Positions 1 to 9,596 of a DNA stretch of 64,000 bases are shown piece after piece (positions within the stretch are counted from its first letter, which is position 1; the number at the start of each line of letters is the position of its first letter). The position numbers and the translations under genes were made by a program. The notes beneath the pieces were generated by a model. It searched no databases, was not told the DNA's origin, and worked only from the letters and a program-made list of their open reading frames with translations. The DNA is from Sphingomonas sp. HMP6 (lineage in GTDB: Bacteria > Pseudomonadota > Alphaproteobacteria > Sphingomonadales > Sphingomonadaceae), in contig NZ_AP022672.1 in assembly GCF_013374095.1 (NCBI RefSeq), positions 1,487,501-1,551,500 of the forward strand, read 5' to 3'.

Positions 1-65
1 CGGCCGGTCGCGCGGGTCCCGGCGACGCCAGCGAGGGTGGATTCGAGTGAAATCGGCATATTCAT
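1..65 (-). CDS. possible 5' end of a divergent gene, cut by the window edge
   Basis: Reading leftwards from an ATG at 65, the frame stays open to the window edge for about 21 codons (begins MNMPISLESTLAG). It would be divergent from hflK with about 70 bp between the starts, a normal arrangement. The fragment is too short to recognise a family, and an open frame of this length is expected by chance at this GC content, so this is only a candidate. Confidence 0.25.
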   Translation of the reverse strand, partial: MNMPISLESTLAGVAGTRATG

Positions 66-135
66 CGTGCGCAGATAGGCGCAGCGGACACGCTTGCCAC
101 TGTTTTTCGCGCATCGGCTTCCCTATAGTGGGTCT

Positions 136-1284
136 ATGACGATCCTTTCGGGCTGGTTCCCTCGCCTCACCATTCACACCACAGACAGCAAGGGCCCCTG
201 GGGCGGCGGCGGCAGTGGAGGCGGCGACGACGATAAATCGGGCGGTGCCCGCAACCCCTGGGCGCAACCGCCCGCAGGCAAGCCGCGCAGCACTGGCGCA
301 GGCCCGAGCGCCCTCGACGAATTCCTGAAGCGCGCGCGCAATACCGGCGGTGGCGGTGGCGGTTTTGGCAGCGGCGGCCGCCCACGCATCCCCGGCGCGC
401 CGGGCGCAGGGCAATTATGGGCGATCGGCGTCGGCTTGGTGCTGGTCGGTTGGATCGGCCTTTCCAGCTTCCATTCGATCGGCCCGCAACAGCGCGGCGT
501 CGTCACGACGTTGGGCCGCTATTCGGGTACGCTCGAACCCGGTATTCGCTTCACTCTGCCCGCCCCCTTCGTCGATGTGGCAAAGGTCGATGTTGCAGCG
601 ATCAATACCGACACCTTTCCCGACGATACCGGCACCGAATCGCCGACCGACAAATTGATGCTGACCAGCGACCAGAACATCGTCGATCTCGATTATTCGG
701 TACGCTGGCAGATTTCGAACCCGCAGGACTTCGCCTTCCAGATCGACGATCCGCGCGAAACGCTGCGCGCGACCGCACAGAGCGCGATGCGTGCCGTCGT
801 CGCCACCGCGACGCTCGACGATGCGATCGGCTCGGGCCGCAACGCGATGGAGGCGCAAGTCCAGCAATCGATGCAGGAAATCCTCGATCGCTATAATGCC
901 GGCATCCGCATTCAAGGCGTCGCGATCAAGGGCGCGCAGGCTCCTGCGCAAGTCGCCGATGCCTTCAAGGAAGTGTCGGCCGCGCAACAAAAGGCGCAGG
1001 GCGACATCAGCAAGGCGCGCGGCTATGCGCAGCAGGTCCTCGCCAAGGCACAGGGTGAGGCCGCCGCGTTCGACGTGATCTACGCGCAATATAAGCTCGC
1101 ACCCGAAGTGACGCGCCGCCGCATGTATTACGACACGATGGAGCAAGTGCTGTCCAAATCGGATAAGACCATCATCGAAGCCCCCGGGGTGGTCCCATAT
1201 CTGCCGCTGCCGCGCGTGACGCGCAGCGTTCCCGATGCGGTACCCGTCGCCCCCGTTATGCAAAGCCAGGGAGCAGCCCAGTGA
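136..1284 (+). CDS. hflK: FtsH protease modulator HflK
   Basis: HflK is a membrane-anchored SPFH/prohibitin protein that forms a complex with HflC around the FtsH protease and tunes turnover of membrane proteins. The ATG at 136 was preferred over an upstream ATG at 94 because it gives the usual sphingomonad N-terminus (MTILSGWFPRL) and a 382-residue protein of family length. A Gly/Pro-rich cytoplasmic N-terminus is followed by one membrane segment (LWAIGVGLVLVGWIGL), then the SPFH domain starting near SIGPQQRGVVTTLGRY, and an Ala/Gln-rich coiled coil (AQQKAQGDISKARGYAQQ). The stop overlaps the GTG start of hflC by 4 bp, indicating translational coupling. Confidence 0.95.
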   Translation: MTILSGWFPRLTIHTTDSKGPWGGGGSGGGDDDKSGGARNPWAQPPAGKPRSTGAGPSALDEFLKRARNTGGGGGGFGSGGRPRIPGAPGAGQLWAIGVGLVLVGWIGLSSFHSIGPQQRGVVTTLGRYSGTLEPGIRFTLPAPFVDVAKVDVAAINTDTFPDDTGTESPTDKLMLTSDQNIVDLDYSVRWQISNPQDFAFQIDDPRETLRATAQSAMRAVVATATLDDAIGSGRNAMEAQVQQSMQEILDRYNAGIRIQGVAIKGAQAPAQVADAFKEVSAAQQKAQGDISKARGYAQQVLAKAQGEAAAFDVIYAQYKLAPEVTRRRMYYDTMEQVLSKSDKTIIEAPGVVPYLPLPRVTRSVPDAVPVAPVMQSQGAAQ

Positions 1285-2144
1285 ACAGCGCCGTCTTCCG
1301 CAATCCAATTGCCCTCGGCATCGCCGCGCTCCTGCTGCTGATCCTGGCGGCGAGCACGTTCGCGATCGTACCCGAAACACGCCAGGCGGTCGTCCTGCGG
1401 CTCCAAACGCCGGTACGCACGATCAACGAATATAAGCCCAATGAAGTGTTCGGCCGCACTGGTGCCGGCCTCACCTGGCGCATCCCGTTCTTCGATCGGC
1501 TAATCTGGGTCGACAAGCGGATCCTCGACGTCGAACTCGATAATCAGCAAGTTCTCTCAACCGAGCAGAACCGGCTCGAGGTAGACGCCTATGCCCGTTT
1601 CCGCATCGTTGACCCGCTGAAGGCCGTCATCTCGACCGGGAGCACATCGACCACCGAACAGCGCGTGAAGGACCAGCTGCGACCGCTGTTCAGCTCGGCA
1701 CTCCGTAACGAGCTCAGCAAGCGTCCGTTCGCCGCTTTGCTCAGCCCCGAACGCACCCAGGTCATGGGCAATATCCGCGCCGGGCTTCAGCGCCTCGCCT
1801 CGCAATATGGCGTCCAAATCGTCGACGTGCGGATCAAGCATGCCGATTTGCCGAGCGGCACGCCGTTCGATAGCGCGCTCACTCGGATGCGCACCGCACG
1901 CCAGCAGCAAGCGCTGACGATCCAGGCGCAGGGGCAGCAAACCGCGCAGATCATCAGTGCACAAGCCGACGCAAAGGCTGCGCAAATCTACGCCGACGCC
2001 TTTAACAAGGACCCGGATTTCTATGATTTCTACCGGGCGATGCAATCCTATCGCTTCACCTTCGCCCAAGAGGGCAAGGGTCAGACAAGCTTGGTCCTGT
2101 CGCCCGACAATGCGTATCTGAAGGAATTCCAGGGGCGGCGTTGA
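1281..2144 (+). CDS. hflC: FtsH protease modulator HflC
   Basis: This is the partner of HflK in the periplasm-facing HflKC complex. The GTG start lies in the overlap with the hflK stop. The 287-residue protein has an N-terminal membrane anchor (IALGIAALLLLILAASTFAIV), an SPFH domain (VVLRLQTPVRTI through the region around KAVISTGSTSTTEQRVKDQL), a helical region rich in Gln/Ala, and the C-terminal DFYDFYRAMQSYRF block typical of HflC. It directly precedes a DegP-type protease gene, so the three form a small envelope quality-control locus. Confidence 0.95.
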   Translation: MNSAVFRNPIALGIAALLLLILAASTFAIVPETRQAVVLRLQTPVRTINEYKPNEVFGRTGAGLTWRIPFFDRLIWVDKRILDVELDNQQVLSTEQNRLEVDAYARFRIVDPLKAVISTGSTSTTEQRVKDQLRPLFSSALRNELSKRPFAALLSPERTQVMGNIRAGLQRLASQYGVQIVDVRIKHADLPSGTPFDSALTRMRTARQQQALTIQAQGQQTAQIISAQADAKAAQIYADAFNKDPDFYDFYRAMQSYRFTFAQEGKGQTSLVLSPDNAYLKEFQGRR

Positions 2145-2255
2145 TCCGCGGCCCCTATAAGGCTGTCGAACCGTTCATATTCAAACGCCGTTCAGCAACC
2201 ATGCGTATCAACGACGGGGTTGCTGCCAGTTGGTAGACGAGAGGAAACGATCCAC

Positions 2256-3800
2256 GTGCGCTACGCCTACGCCATTACCGCCGCCCTGTTGCTGAGCGGC
2301 ACTGCCGCCGCCATCGCCCTCCCCACAGTTGGGGGAGCGCAGACTGCGCAAAACGAACCCACGGTGATGGCCGCGACCGCGCCTAAACCCGGCGCGCCGA
2401 TGAGCTTTGCCGATCTCGTGTCAAAATTGCAGCCGGCCGTGGTCAACATCTCGACCAACCAGCGCATCACGCAACAAGCGCAGCCCAACCCCTTCGCCGG
2501 CACGCCCTTTGAGGGCATGTTCGGCCAACAACAGGGTCAGGGCAATGGCGGCCCCGTCACGCGCGAGGCGACCTCGCTCGGTTCGGGCTTCATCATCTCG
2601 CCTGACGGCTATGTCGTCACCAACAACCACGTTGTCGCGCCTGCGGCCGGGGTAAAGGGCGCGACGGTCGATTCGATCACCGTCACGCTGGTCGATCGCA
2701 AGGAGTATGTCGCCAAGCTGATCGGACGCGATCCAACATCGGACCTCGCTTTGCTGAAGATCGACGCGAAGAATTTGCCGTTCGTGAAGTTCGGCGATTC
2801 GGAAGCGGCGCGCGTCGGTGACTGGGTCGTCGCGATCGGCAACCCGTTCGGCCTTGGCGGTACCGTGACCGCAGGCATCGTCTCCTCGCTCCACCGCGTC
2901 ACCGGCGGCGGCGCCTATGACCGCTTCATCCAGACCGACGCGGCGATCAATCAGGGCAATTCGGGTGGCCCGATGTTCGATCTGTCGGGCAATGTCATCG
3001 GCATCAATTCGCAGATCCTGGGCAGTCAGGGCGGCGGCAGCATCGGCATCGGCTTTGCGATTCCGGCCGTCGACGCAAAGCCGGTTATTGAAAAGCTGAT
3101 GAAAGGCACGACGATCGCGCGCGGCTATCTCGGCGTCGGCGTTCAGCCGCTCAGCGACGATCTCGCCGGCTCGTTCGGGCTGCCAAAGAATCAGGGCGAA
3201 TTGGTCGGTCGGATCGAACCCGGTCAAGCCGCCGACAAGGCCGGTTTGAGGGCAGGCGATATCGTGCTGCGGGTTAACGGCAAGCCGGTGACGCCAGATC
3301 AATCGCTCAGCTATCTGGTGGCTAACGTGACGCCGGGGTCACGCATTCCGCTGGACATTGTGCGGCAGGGCCGTCCGATGACGATCAACGCCGTCATCGG
3401 CACGCGTCCGTCCGAGGATCAACTCGCCGCCTTGACCAATCCCGATGACAGCAGCGAAATGGGCGATAACGGCGATACGCCGTCGGTCGGCCAACCGGCT
3501 GCCAACGCGCTCGGTGTGACGGTGCAAACGCTGACTCCGCAGATCGCGCGGAATTTCAACGTCGATTCCTCGGTGCAGGGTGTCGTCATCGCCAATGTCG
3601 ATTCGTCGAGCGACGCGGGATCGAAAGGCCTGAAGCGGGGCGACGTGATTGTCTCAGTCAACGGCATTCCCGTGGGCACGGCGGCGGCCCTGGGTGCAGC
3701 CATCACGCAGGCCAAGGCGGCGGGCCGCGCGCAAGTCGCGCTGCAGATCGTTCGCGGCCGCAACCCGGCCTATTTCATCGGCATCAAGCTGAAGAAGTAA
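2256..3800 (+). CDS. DegP/HtrA-type periplasmic serine protease
   Basis: This is a trypsin-like protease and chaperone that degrades misfolded periplasmic and outer-membrane proteins. The GTG at 2256 was chosen: a purine-rich ribosome site (agaggaaac) precedes it and it opens a clean signal peptide (VRYAYAITAALLLSGTAAAIA). From that start the catalytic triad is His125 (TNNHVV), Asp163 (TSDLALLKID) and Ser236 (QGNSGGPMF). Two PDZ domains follow, one beginning near RGYLGVGVQPL and one near GVTVQTLTPQ. The length of 514 residues fits the Do family. DegP, DegQ and MucD cannot be told apart from sequence features alone. A strong terminator follows. Confidence 0.93.
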   Translation: MRYAYAITAALLLSGTAAAIALPTVGGAQTAQNEPTVMAATAPKPGAPMSFADLVSKLQPAVVNISTNQRITQQAQPNPFAGTPFEGMFGQQQGQGNGGPVTREATSLGSGFIISPDGYVVTNNHVVAPAAGVKGATVDSITVTLVDRKEYVAKLIGRDPTSDLALLKIDAKNLPFVKFGDSEAARVGDWVVAIGNPFGLGGTVTAGIVSSLHRVTGGGAYDRFIQTDAAINQGNSGGPMFDLSGNVIGINSQILGSQGGGSIGIGFAIPAVDAKPVIEKLMKGTTIARGYLGVGVQPLSDDLAGSFGLPKNQGELVGRIEPGQAADKAGLRAGDIVLRVNGKPVTPDQSLSYLVANVTPGSRIPLDIVRQGRPMTINAVIGTRPSEDQLAALTNPDDSSEMGDNGDTPSVGQPAANALGVTVQTLTPQIARNFNVDSSVQGVVIANVDSSSDAGSKGLKRGDVIVSVNGIPVGTAAALGAAITQAKAAGRAQVALQIVRGRNPAYFIGIKLKK

Positions 3801-3808
3801 GTGCATTC

Positions 3809-3846
3809 CCCTCCCCCACGCCCACGCGCGGGGGAGGGATTTTTTT
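3809..3846 (+). terminator. Rho-independent terminator after the protease gene
   Basis: A nine-base-pair GC stem (ccctccccc at 3809-3817 with gggggaggg at 3830-3838) is followed by an A and seven T residues. It ends the hflK-hflC-protease transcript. Confidence 0.85.
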
Positions 3847-3903
3847 GTTCCTCCGCCTGGGGTTTCGCGCGATAGATCGTGCAGCGATCTTCCCGGGGGC
3901 GAC

Positions 3904-5571
3904 ATGACCGACACGACGAGCATCTTCATTGGCGCAGGCCCCGGCGGCGCGAACCCGCAGCGCCTCGAACTCAAGCGCGCCAATCGCCACGGCCTGATCG
4001 CGGGCGCGACCGGCACCGGCAAGACCGTCACCGTTCAGGGCATTATCGAAGGCTTCTCCGCCGCAGGCGTGCCGTGCTTCGTCGCCGACGTGAAGGGCGA
4101 TCTGTCGGGTCTGGCCATGGCCGGCTCCCCCACCGCCAAGAACCACGAGATTTTCGCCGCGCGCGCCAAGGAAGTCGGGGACGAGGCGTGGGCTTATGCC
4201 GATACGCCGGTGCAATTCTGGGACCTGTACGGCGAACAAGGCCACCCTATCCGCACCACCATTTCCGAAATGGGGCCGCTGCTGCTGTCTCGGTTGATGG
4301 ACCTCAACGAAGTGCAGGAAGGCGTGCTGACGATCGCCTTCCACGTCGCCGACAAGGACGGGCTGCTGCTGCTCGATCTCGACGATCTGCAGGCGATGCT
4401 GGTGAGCTGTGGCGAACGCGCCGAGGAGCTGACGCTGACCTATGGCAATGTGTCAAAGCAGTCGATCGGCACGATCCAGCGGTCGCTGCTGCAACTGCGC
4501 AGCCAGGGCGGCGAGCATTTCTTCGGCGAACCCGCGCTCGACATGGACGATTTCATCGGGCTGGATGACAAGGGCCGCGGCATCGTCAATGTGCTCGCCG
4601 CCGATAAATTGATAGCATCGCCAAAGCTTTACGCGACGTTCCTGCTGTGGCTGATGAGCGAATTGTTCGAGAACCTCCCCGAGGTCGGCGATCCGGACAA
4701 GCCCAAGCTCTGCTTCTTCTTCGACGAAGCGCATTTGCTGTTCGACAATGCGCCCAAGGCATTGCTCGAGAAGATCGAGCAAGTCGTCCGGCTGATCCGC
4801 TCGAAGGGCGTCGGCATCTATTTCATTACCCAGAACCCGATCGACATTCCCGATACCGTTGCCGGGCAGCTCGGCAACCGCGTGCAGCACGCGCTGCGCG
4901 CCTTCACCCCGCGCGATCAGGCAGCGGTGAAATCGGCGGCGACGACGTTCCGCGCCAACCCCGGCGTGAATGTCGAAACCGCGATCACCGAGCTGAAGGT
5001 CGGCGAGGCTTTGGTGTCGCTGCTGCTGCCCGACGGATCGCCCTCGCCGGTCGAGCGCACGCTGATCGCGCCGCCGTGCTCGCGCGTCGGCCCGGTCACC
5101 CCGGTCGAGCGCGGGGTGATGATCCAGACCGATCCGGTCGGCAGCAAATACGACACGCTGATTGACCGCCACTCGGCCGAGGAAATCCTGGCGGGCAAGG
5201 CGCAGGAAGCGAGCGCCGCTGCCGCCGAGGTGAAGGCCAAGACCGAAGCCGACAAAGCCGCCGCAGCGCAAGCCAAGACCGACGCGGTCGCCGCCAAGGC
5301 CGCCGAACGCGAGCGCGTGGCGGCAGAGCGCGAGGCTGAGCGTCAAGCCAAGCTCGCCGAGCGCCAGGTCGCCGCCGAAGCCAAGGCCGCCGCCAACTCC
5401 CCCTGGAACCGCGCGATCACCTCGGCCACTCGCTCGGCTTCGTCGGCGGTCGGGCGTCAGGTCGCGAACGAAGTGTCGAAGGCGGTGTTCGGATCTTCGC
5501 GTGGGGCGGGGGCCGGCATCATTGGCGGGCTGGTGCGCGGGGTGCTTGGGGGATTGTTCAAGGGGCGCTGA
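3904..5571 (+). CDS. HerA-like helicase/ATPase (DUF853 family)
   Basis: This is a P-loop ATPase related to HerA-type DNA translocases; the family (YjgR-like) has no firm role. Walker A is GATGTGKT at residues 34-41 and the Walker B region is KLCFFFDEAHLLF. A sensor-like block, GVGIYFITQNPIDIP, follows. Residues from about 425 to 500 are an Ala/Glu/Lys-rich predicted coiled coil (EASAAAAEVKAKTEADKAAA), and the C-terminus is Gly-rich. The length of 555 residues is somewhat long for the family because of the coiled coil. It stands alone, about 60 bp after the preceding terminator. Confidence 0.88.
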   Translation: MTDTTSIFIGAGPGGANPQRLELKRANRHGLIAGATGTGKTVTVQGIIEGFSAAGVPCFVADVKGDLSGLAMAGSPTAKNHEIFAARAKEVGDEAWAYADTPVQFWDLYGEQGHPIRTTISEMGPLLLSRLMDLNEVQEGVLTIAFHVADKDGLLLLDLDDLQAMLVSCGERAEELTLTYGNVSKQSIGTIQRSLLQLRSQGGEHFFGEPALDMDDFIGLDDKGRGIVNVLAADKLIASPKLYATFLLWLMSELFENLPEVGDPDKPKLCFFFDEAHLLFDNAPKALLEKIEQVVRLIRSKGVGIYFITQNPIDIPDTVAGQLGNRVQHALRAFTPRDQAAVKSAATTFRANPGVNVETAITELKVGEALVSLLLPDGSPSPVERTLIAPPCSRVGPVTPVERGVMIQTDPVGSKYDTLIDRHSAEEILAGKAQEASAAAAEVKAKTEADKAAAAQAKTDAVAAKAAERERVAAEREAERQAKLAERQVAAEAKAAANSPWNRAITSATRSASSAVGRQVANEVSKAVFGSSRGAGAGIIGGLVRGVLGGLFKGR

Positions 5572-5613
5572 GGGTCAGAAAGCGCTCCATATTTGAGCGC
5601 CAACCCTTGCAGG

Positions 5614-5721
5614 CTCCACCCCGGCGTAGGCCGGGGCCGAGTTGCGAAACTGAAGTCAGAGAGGGCTGCCCTCCGTTACCTCTCCCTGCGCAACTGGGCC
5701 CCGGCCTTCGCCGGGGTGGAG
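5614..5721. repeat. intergenic inverted repeat (GGCCCCGGCC type)
   Basis: The left arm 5614-5638 (ctccaccccggcgtaggcc and on) and right arm 5697-5721 are inverted copies; each arm also folds on itself (cccggc...gccggg). A shorter inner pair gttgcg (5641-5646) and cgcaac (5689-5694) extends the stem. It lies between the convergent HerA-like and CoA-transferase genes, so it may also terminate transcription from both sides. It resembles dispersed palindromic repeats of sphingomonads. Confidence 0.75.
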
Positions 5722-5749
5722 CAAAAGGGGTGGAGCGCGAAGGTGGAGG

Positions 5750-6952
5750 TCAGGCGATGACCCCCGCCGCCGCAAGCGCCTCGAGTTCATCCACGGACAA
5801 CCCCAGCGCCTCGCTTAGCGCCGCCCGCGTATCAACCCCCGCCCTCGGCGGCGCAGTCCGATACTCGGCCGGCGTCACCGACAACTTCGCCGGAAATCCC
5901 ACAACCCGCATCGCCGTGCCATCCTCGCGCGCCATATCCTGAACCGTCTCGCGATGCGCGACGTGGGCGTCCGCCAATATCTCTGGCACCCCCTGCACCT
6001 TTCCGGCGGGCAGCTTCGCCGCCTCCATCGCCGCGATCAGGTCATCCGCGCGCCACGTCGCAACCGCAGGCGCGATGTGCGCGTGAAGCGCCGCCCGGTT
6101 CGCACTCCGCAACGCGACGCTCGCAAAACGCACCTCCGCCGCCACTTCCGACAGTCCGAGGATCGCCATGAAATCACGAAACTGCCGGTCATTCCCCAGC
6201 GCCACGACGATCCCTCCATCGGCACAGACATAATCGCGATACGGCACGATGTTGGGGTGGTCGTTGCCCAGCCGCCGCGGCACCGCGCCACCGTTCAAAT
6301 AGTTCGACGCCTGGTTCGACATCATCGCCAGCTGCGTATCGAGCAGCGCGCAATCCACATGCTGCCCCTCACCCGTCGCATCACGGTGGCGCAGTGCTGC
6401 GAGGATCGCGACGGTCGCATAGGTGCCGGTGAACAGATCGACGATCGGCACGCCGACTTTCATCGGTGCGCCGTCGGCGTCACCGGTGACGCTCATCAGC
6501 CCGCCCATCGCCTGGATCAGGAAATCATAGCCCCCCTTTTGCGCGTACGGCCCGTCCTGCCCGAAGCCGGTGATCGAACAATAGACGAGGCGCGGGTTGA
6601 TCGCCGCGAGGCTCGCATAATCGAGCCCGTATTTGGCGAGTCCGCCGACGCGGAAATTCTCGACCACGACATCGCTCTGCGCGGCGAGACGGCGGATCAG
6701 GTCGGCACCGGCGGGCCGCGCGAGATCGATCGCGAGCGAGCGTTTGTTGCGATTGGCGCACAGGAAATAGGCCGAATCGCCTGAATCATCGGCCAAAACC
6801 GGAGGGCCCCAGCGGCGCGTATCGTCGCCCTGCCCCGGCTGCTCGATCTTGAGCACCTCCGCGCCCAGATCCCCCAGCATCTGCGTCGCCCACGGCCCGG
6901 CGAGCACGCGCGACAGATCGAGCACCTTGATGCCGGATAGCGCGCCCGTCAT
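5750..6952 (-). CDS. CaiB/BaiF family CoA transferase
   Basis: This is a family III CoA transferase, moving CoA between carboxylic acids. The N-terminal GIKVLDLSRVLAGPWATQMLGDLGAEV is the family hallmark, and VPIVDLFTGTYA carries the expected catalytic aspartate. At 400 residues it has the usual length. Its ATG overlaps the MCC alpha stop by 4 bp, so it is the last gene of the leucine-catabolic cluster. Its substrate is not evident. A role in handling a branched-chain CoA intermediate is inferred from context only. Confidence 0.9.
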   Translation of the reverse strand: MTGALSGIKVLDLSRVLAGPWATQMLGDLGAEVLKIEQPGQGDDTRRWGPPVLADDSGDSAYFLCANRNKRSLAIDLARPAGADLIRRLAAQSDVVVENFRVGGLAKYGLDYASLAAINPRLVYCSITGFGQDGPYAQKGGYDFLIQAMGGLMSVTGDADGAPMKVGVPIVDLFTGTYATVAILAALRHRDATGEGQHVDCALLDTQLAMMSNQASNYLNGGAVPRRLGNDHPNIVPYRDYVCADGGIVVALGNDRQFRDFMAILGLSEVAAEVRFASVALRSANRAALHAHIAPAVATWRADDLIAAMEAAKLPAGKVQGVPEILADAHVAHRETVQDMAREDGTAMRVVGFPAKLSVTPAEYRTAPPRAGVDTRAALSEALGLSVDELEALAAAGVIA

Positions 6953-8904
6953 GCGCTCTTATCGAGCCGCACCAGCACGACGCCTTCCTGAACCTGCCCG
7001 CCTTCGACGGCGCTCAGTTCGGCCACGGTCCCATCGAACGGCGCGACGAGCGAATGCTCCATCTTCATCGCCTCAAGCGTGACGAGCTTCTGGCCCTTGG
7101 TGACGCTGTCTCCTGTAGCCACCGCGACCGCGATGATCCGGCCGGGCATTGGCGAGAGGATCGCGCCGTCGGCGGCGGTGCCAGTGCTGGTTCCGGAGAA
7201 GCGCGGAATTTCGAACTGCCACGTCGTCCCTTGGAGGGTGGCGAACACGCCAGTGTCGGACGCCGTAACGACAGGATGAGCACGTTGATCGTACGTCGTG
7301 CCGCTATCAAGATTGCCGACAAATTCAGTACCGCGATCCATCACTCGAATCGTCTTGCGTGCGGGCGCATTTAAACGAAAGCCGACAGGTGTCGCTGCGT
7401 CGCCTATTTTTGCAAGTATTTCCACTACCGGATCGAGCAGCCATTGCGGCGGGGGGGCCATGTCGAACACGACCTCGTCGTGATGCTGTTCGATGAAACC
7501 CGTGTGGACGTTGCCACAAGTGAAGTCCGGCTGAACCAGCAGCGCATGTAGAAACGTCGCATTGGTACGGAGCGGCCAAATCTCCGCGTCGCCGACTAGA
7601 TGAGCGAGACCCAGCGCCGCCTCCCGGCGAGTCTCGCTGTGACAGATGATCTTGGCGATCATGGGATCGTAGAAGGGAGAAACTTCGCCATCCTCTGCGA
7701 CGCCCGTCTCGATCCGTCCTGTGCCAGGATAATCGTTCTCGAACGTCGCTCCCCGAACAGGGTCGCGCCAGCGTGTCGAACGAATCGTATTCGGCAGATA
7801 AAAGCGGTCGAGGCGGCCAGTGGAAGGTAGAAAACCAGTCAATGGGTTCTCCGCATACAGCCGCGCCTCCATCGCCCAGCCATTGATGCTCAGCTCCTCC
7901 TGCCGCTTCGGCAAAACCTCCCCGCTCGCCACGCGCAATTGCCATTCGACCAGATCGACGCCGGTGATCTCCTCGGTCACCGGATGCTCCACCTGCAACC
8001 GCGTGTTCATTTCCATGAACCAGATGCGGTCGGCGCGCAGGCCTTCGCTCGCATCGGCGATAAACTCGATCGTGCCCGCGCCGACATAATCCACGGCTCG
8101 CGCCGCCTTCACCGCCGCCGCGCAGATCGCCTCCCGCGTGGCGGGGTCCATGCCCGGCGCGGGGGCTTCCTCGATCACTTTCTGATGGCGGCGCTGGAGC
8201 GAGCAATCGCGTTCGAACAGATGGACGACATTGCCATGGCTGTCGCCGAACACCTGCACCTCGATGTGGCGGGGCGAGAGAATGTACTTCTCGATCAGCA
8301 CTTGCGTATTGCCGAACGAGGATGCCGCCTCACGCTGGCACGAGACGAGCGCGTCGGCGAACTCGGCGGGATCATCGACCCGTCGCATCCCCTTGCCGCC
8401 GCCGCCCGCGACCGCCTTGATCAGCACCGGATAGCCGACCGCCGCCGCCTCCGCCGCGAGCCGATCGGGCGACTGGTCGGCACCGAGATAGCCCGGCGTC
8501 ACCGGCACGCCCGCCGCGATCATGCGCTCCTTGGCGGCATCCTTCAGCCCCATCGCGCGGATGCTGTCGGGGTTCGGCCCTACCCAGATAATCCCGGCAT
8601 CGATCACGCTTTGCGCGAAATCGGCATTCTCGGAGAGGAAGCCGTAACCCGGATGGATCGCCTCAGCCCCCGTCGCCAACGCGGCGGCGATGATCTTCTC
8701 CCCCACCAGATAGCTCTCGCGCGCCGGGGACGGTCCAATATGCACCGCTTCATCCGCCTGCCGCACGTGCAGCGCCTTGGCATCGGCATCCGAATACACC
8801 GCGACCGTGCGAATCCCCATCGCCCGCGCAGTGCGGATGATGCGGCACGCAATCTCGCCACGATTGGCAATCAGCAGGGAAGTGATCGGCTTGGTATCAG
8901 TCAT
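6949..8904 (-). CDS. mccA: methylcrotonoyl-CoA carboxylase alpha (biotin) subunit
   Basis: This is the biotin carboxylase and biotin-carrier subunit of 3-methylcrotonyl-CoA carboxylase in leucine breakdown. Residues 1-450 are a biotin carboxylase: LLIANRGEIACRIIRTARAM at the N-terminus, the ATP-grasp glycine loop KAVAGGGGKGMRRV, and MEMNTRLQVEHPVTE. The C-terminal biotinyl domain carries LEAMKMEHS, with the biotinylated lysine at about residue 614. At 651 residues it matches MCC alpha subunits. Pairing with MCC beta and isovaleryl-CoA dehydrogenase in the same cluster favours MCC over propionyl- or geranyl-CoA carboxylase. Equivalent symbol in Pseudomonas: liuD. Confidence 0.92.
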   Translation of the reverse strand: MTDTKPITSLLIANRGEIACRIIRTARAMGIRTVAVYSDADAKALHVRQADEAVHIGPSPARESYLVGEKIIAAALATGAEAIHPGYGFLSENADFAQSVIDAGIIWVGPNPDSIRAMGLKDAAKERMIAAGVPVTPGYLGADQSPDRLAAEAAAVGYPVLIKAVAGGGGKGMRRVDDPAEFADALVSCQREAASSFGNTQVLIEKYILSPRHIEVQVFGDSHGNVVHLFERDCSLQRRHQKVIEEAPAPGMDPATREAICAAAVKAARAVDYVGAGTIEFIADASEGLRADRIWFMEMNTRLQVEHPVTEEITGVDLVEWQLRVASGEVLPKRQEELSINGWAMEARLYAENPLTGFLPSTGRLDRFYLPNTIRSTRWRDPVRGATFENDYPGTGRIETGVAEDGEVSPFYDPMIAKIICHSETRREAALGLAHLVGDAEIWPLRTNATFLHALLVQPDFTCGNVHTGFIEQHHDEVVFDMAPPPQWLLDPVVEILAKIGDAATPVGFRLNAPARKTIRVMDRGTEFVGNLDSGTTYDQRAHPVVTASDTGVFATLQGTTWQFEIPRFSGTSTGTAADGAILSPMPGRIIAVAVATGDSVTKGQKLVTLEAMKMEHSLVAPFDGTVAELSAVEGGQVQEGVVLVRLDKSA

Positions 8905-8946
8905 CGCTACTGCCTAAATGGAAACAGGATCGGCGCAAATCGGGCA

Positions 8947-9555
8947 TCATTGCTTGCCCGCGGTCATCACCGACAGATCGGTGATCGCGCGTTCGGGGTG
9001 GCGGGGCCGCACGTTGCGATACGCTTCGAAGATCAGCTTCATGTCGGCGGCATAATCGCCCGTCGGCATGATCGCACGGCCAAGCCCGCCGGTTTTCTTG
9101 TCATAATCCATCATCCCGCACACGATCGGCACGCCCGCCGCGACCGCGATGTGATAGAAGCCGGTGCGCCATTGCTTGACCGCGCCGCGCGTCCCCTCGG
9201 GCGCGATCGTCAGCATGAATTCTTTCCTCCGTGCGAACTCGGCGACCATCGCGTCGACATAGTTCTTGCCGCCCGCCTGATCGACCGACACGCCGCCCAT
9301 GTCGGTCATGAAGCGGTTGAGCGGCCAGCGGAACAGGCTGCGCTTCGCCATGAAATGCGCCTTGATGCCCAGCCCGTCGATGACGCCGAGATAATTGATG
9401 AAATCCCAGTTCGAGGTGTGCGGCACCGCGATGATGACGCAGCGCCGGTCGGCGGGCGCCGCACCCACAATCGTCCAGCCGCGCGAGCGGAAGTACCAGA
9501 GCAACAGGCGGCGCAGCAGCCGCGACATGAGCGCCGGTGGTGGATCCTGATACAT
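8947..9555 (-). CDS. 1-acyl-glycerol-3-phosphate acyltransferase-like protein
   Basis: This is a PlsC-type acyltransferase. The HX4D catalytic motif is HTSNWD and the acceptor-binding block is TIAPEGTRG. A membrane-associated N-terminus (LLRRLLLWYFRSRGW) precedes it. About 202 residues from the ATG at 9555; an ATG at 9528 (MSRLLRR) is an equally good start. The family includes lysophospholipid acyltransferases and short-form homologues of unknown substrate. It lies between MCC alpha and an NTF2-like gene, all on the minus strand, and is probably co-transcribed with them. Confidence 0.85.
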   Translation of the reverse strand: MYQDPPPALMSRLLRRLLLWYFRSRGWTIVGAAPADRRCVIIAVPHTSNWDFINYLGVIDGLGIKAHFMAKRSLFRWPLNRFMTDMGGVSVDQAGGKNYVDAMVAEFARRKEFMLTIAPEGTRGAVKQWRTGFYHIAVAAGVPIVCGMMDYDKKTGGLGRAIMPTGDYAADMKLIFEAYRNVRPRHPERAITDLSVMTAGKQ

Positions 9556-9596
9556 TGCGCCCCTCCCGGCGGTTGCCCGGCTGTGCGGGTCGGCGT

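Noticed and set aside
5607..5942. Short plus-strand open frame over the 5614-5721 repeat
   Set aside because: Mostly repeat-encoded Pro/Arg text and antisense to the CoA transferase.
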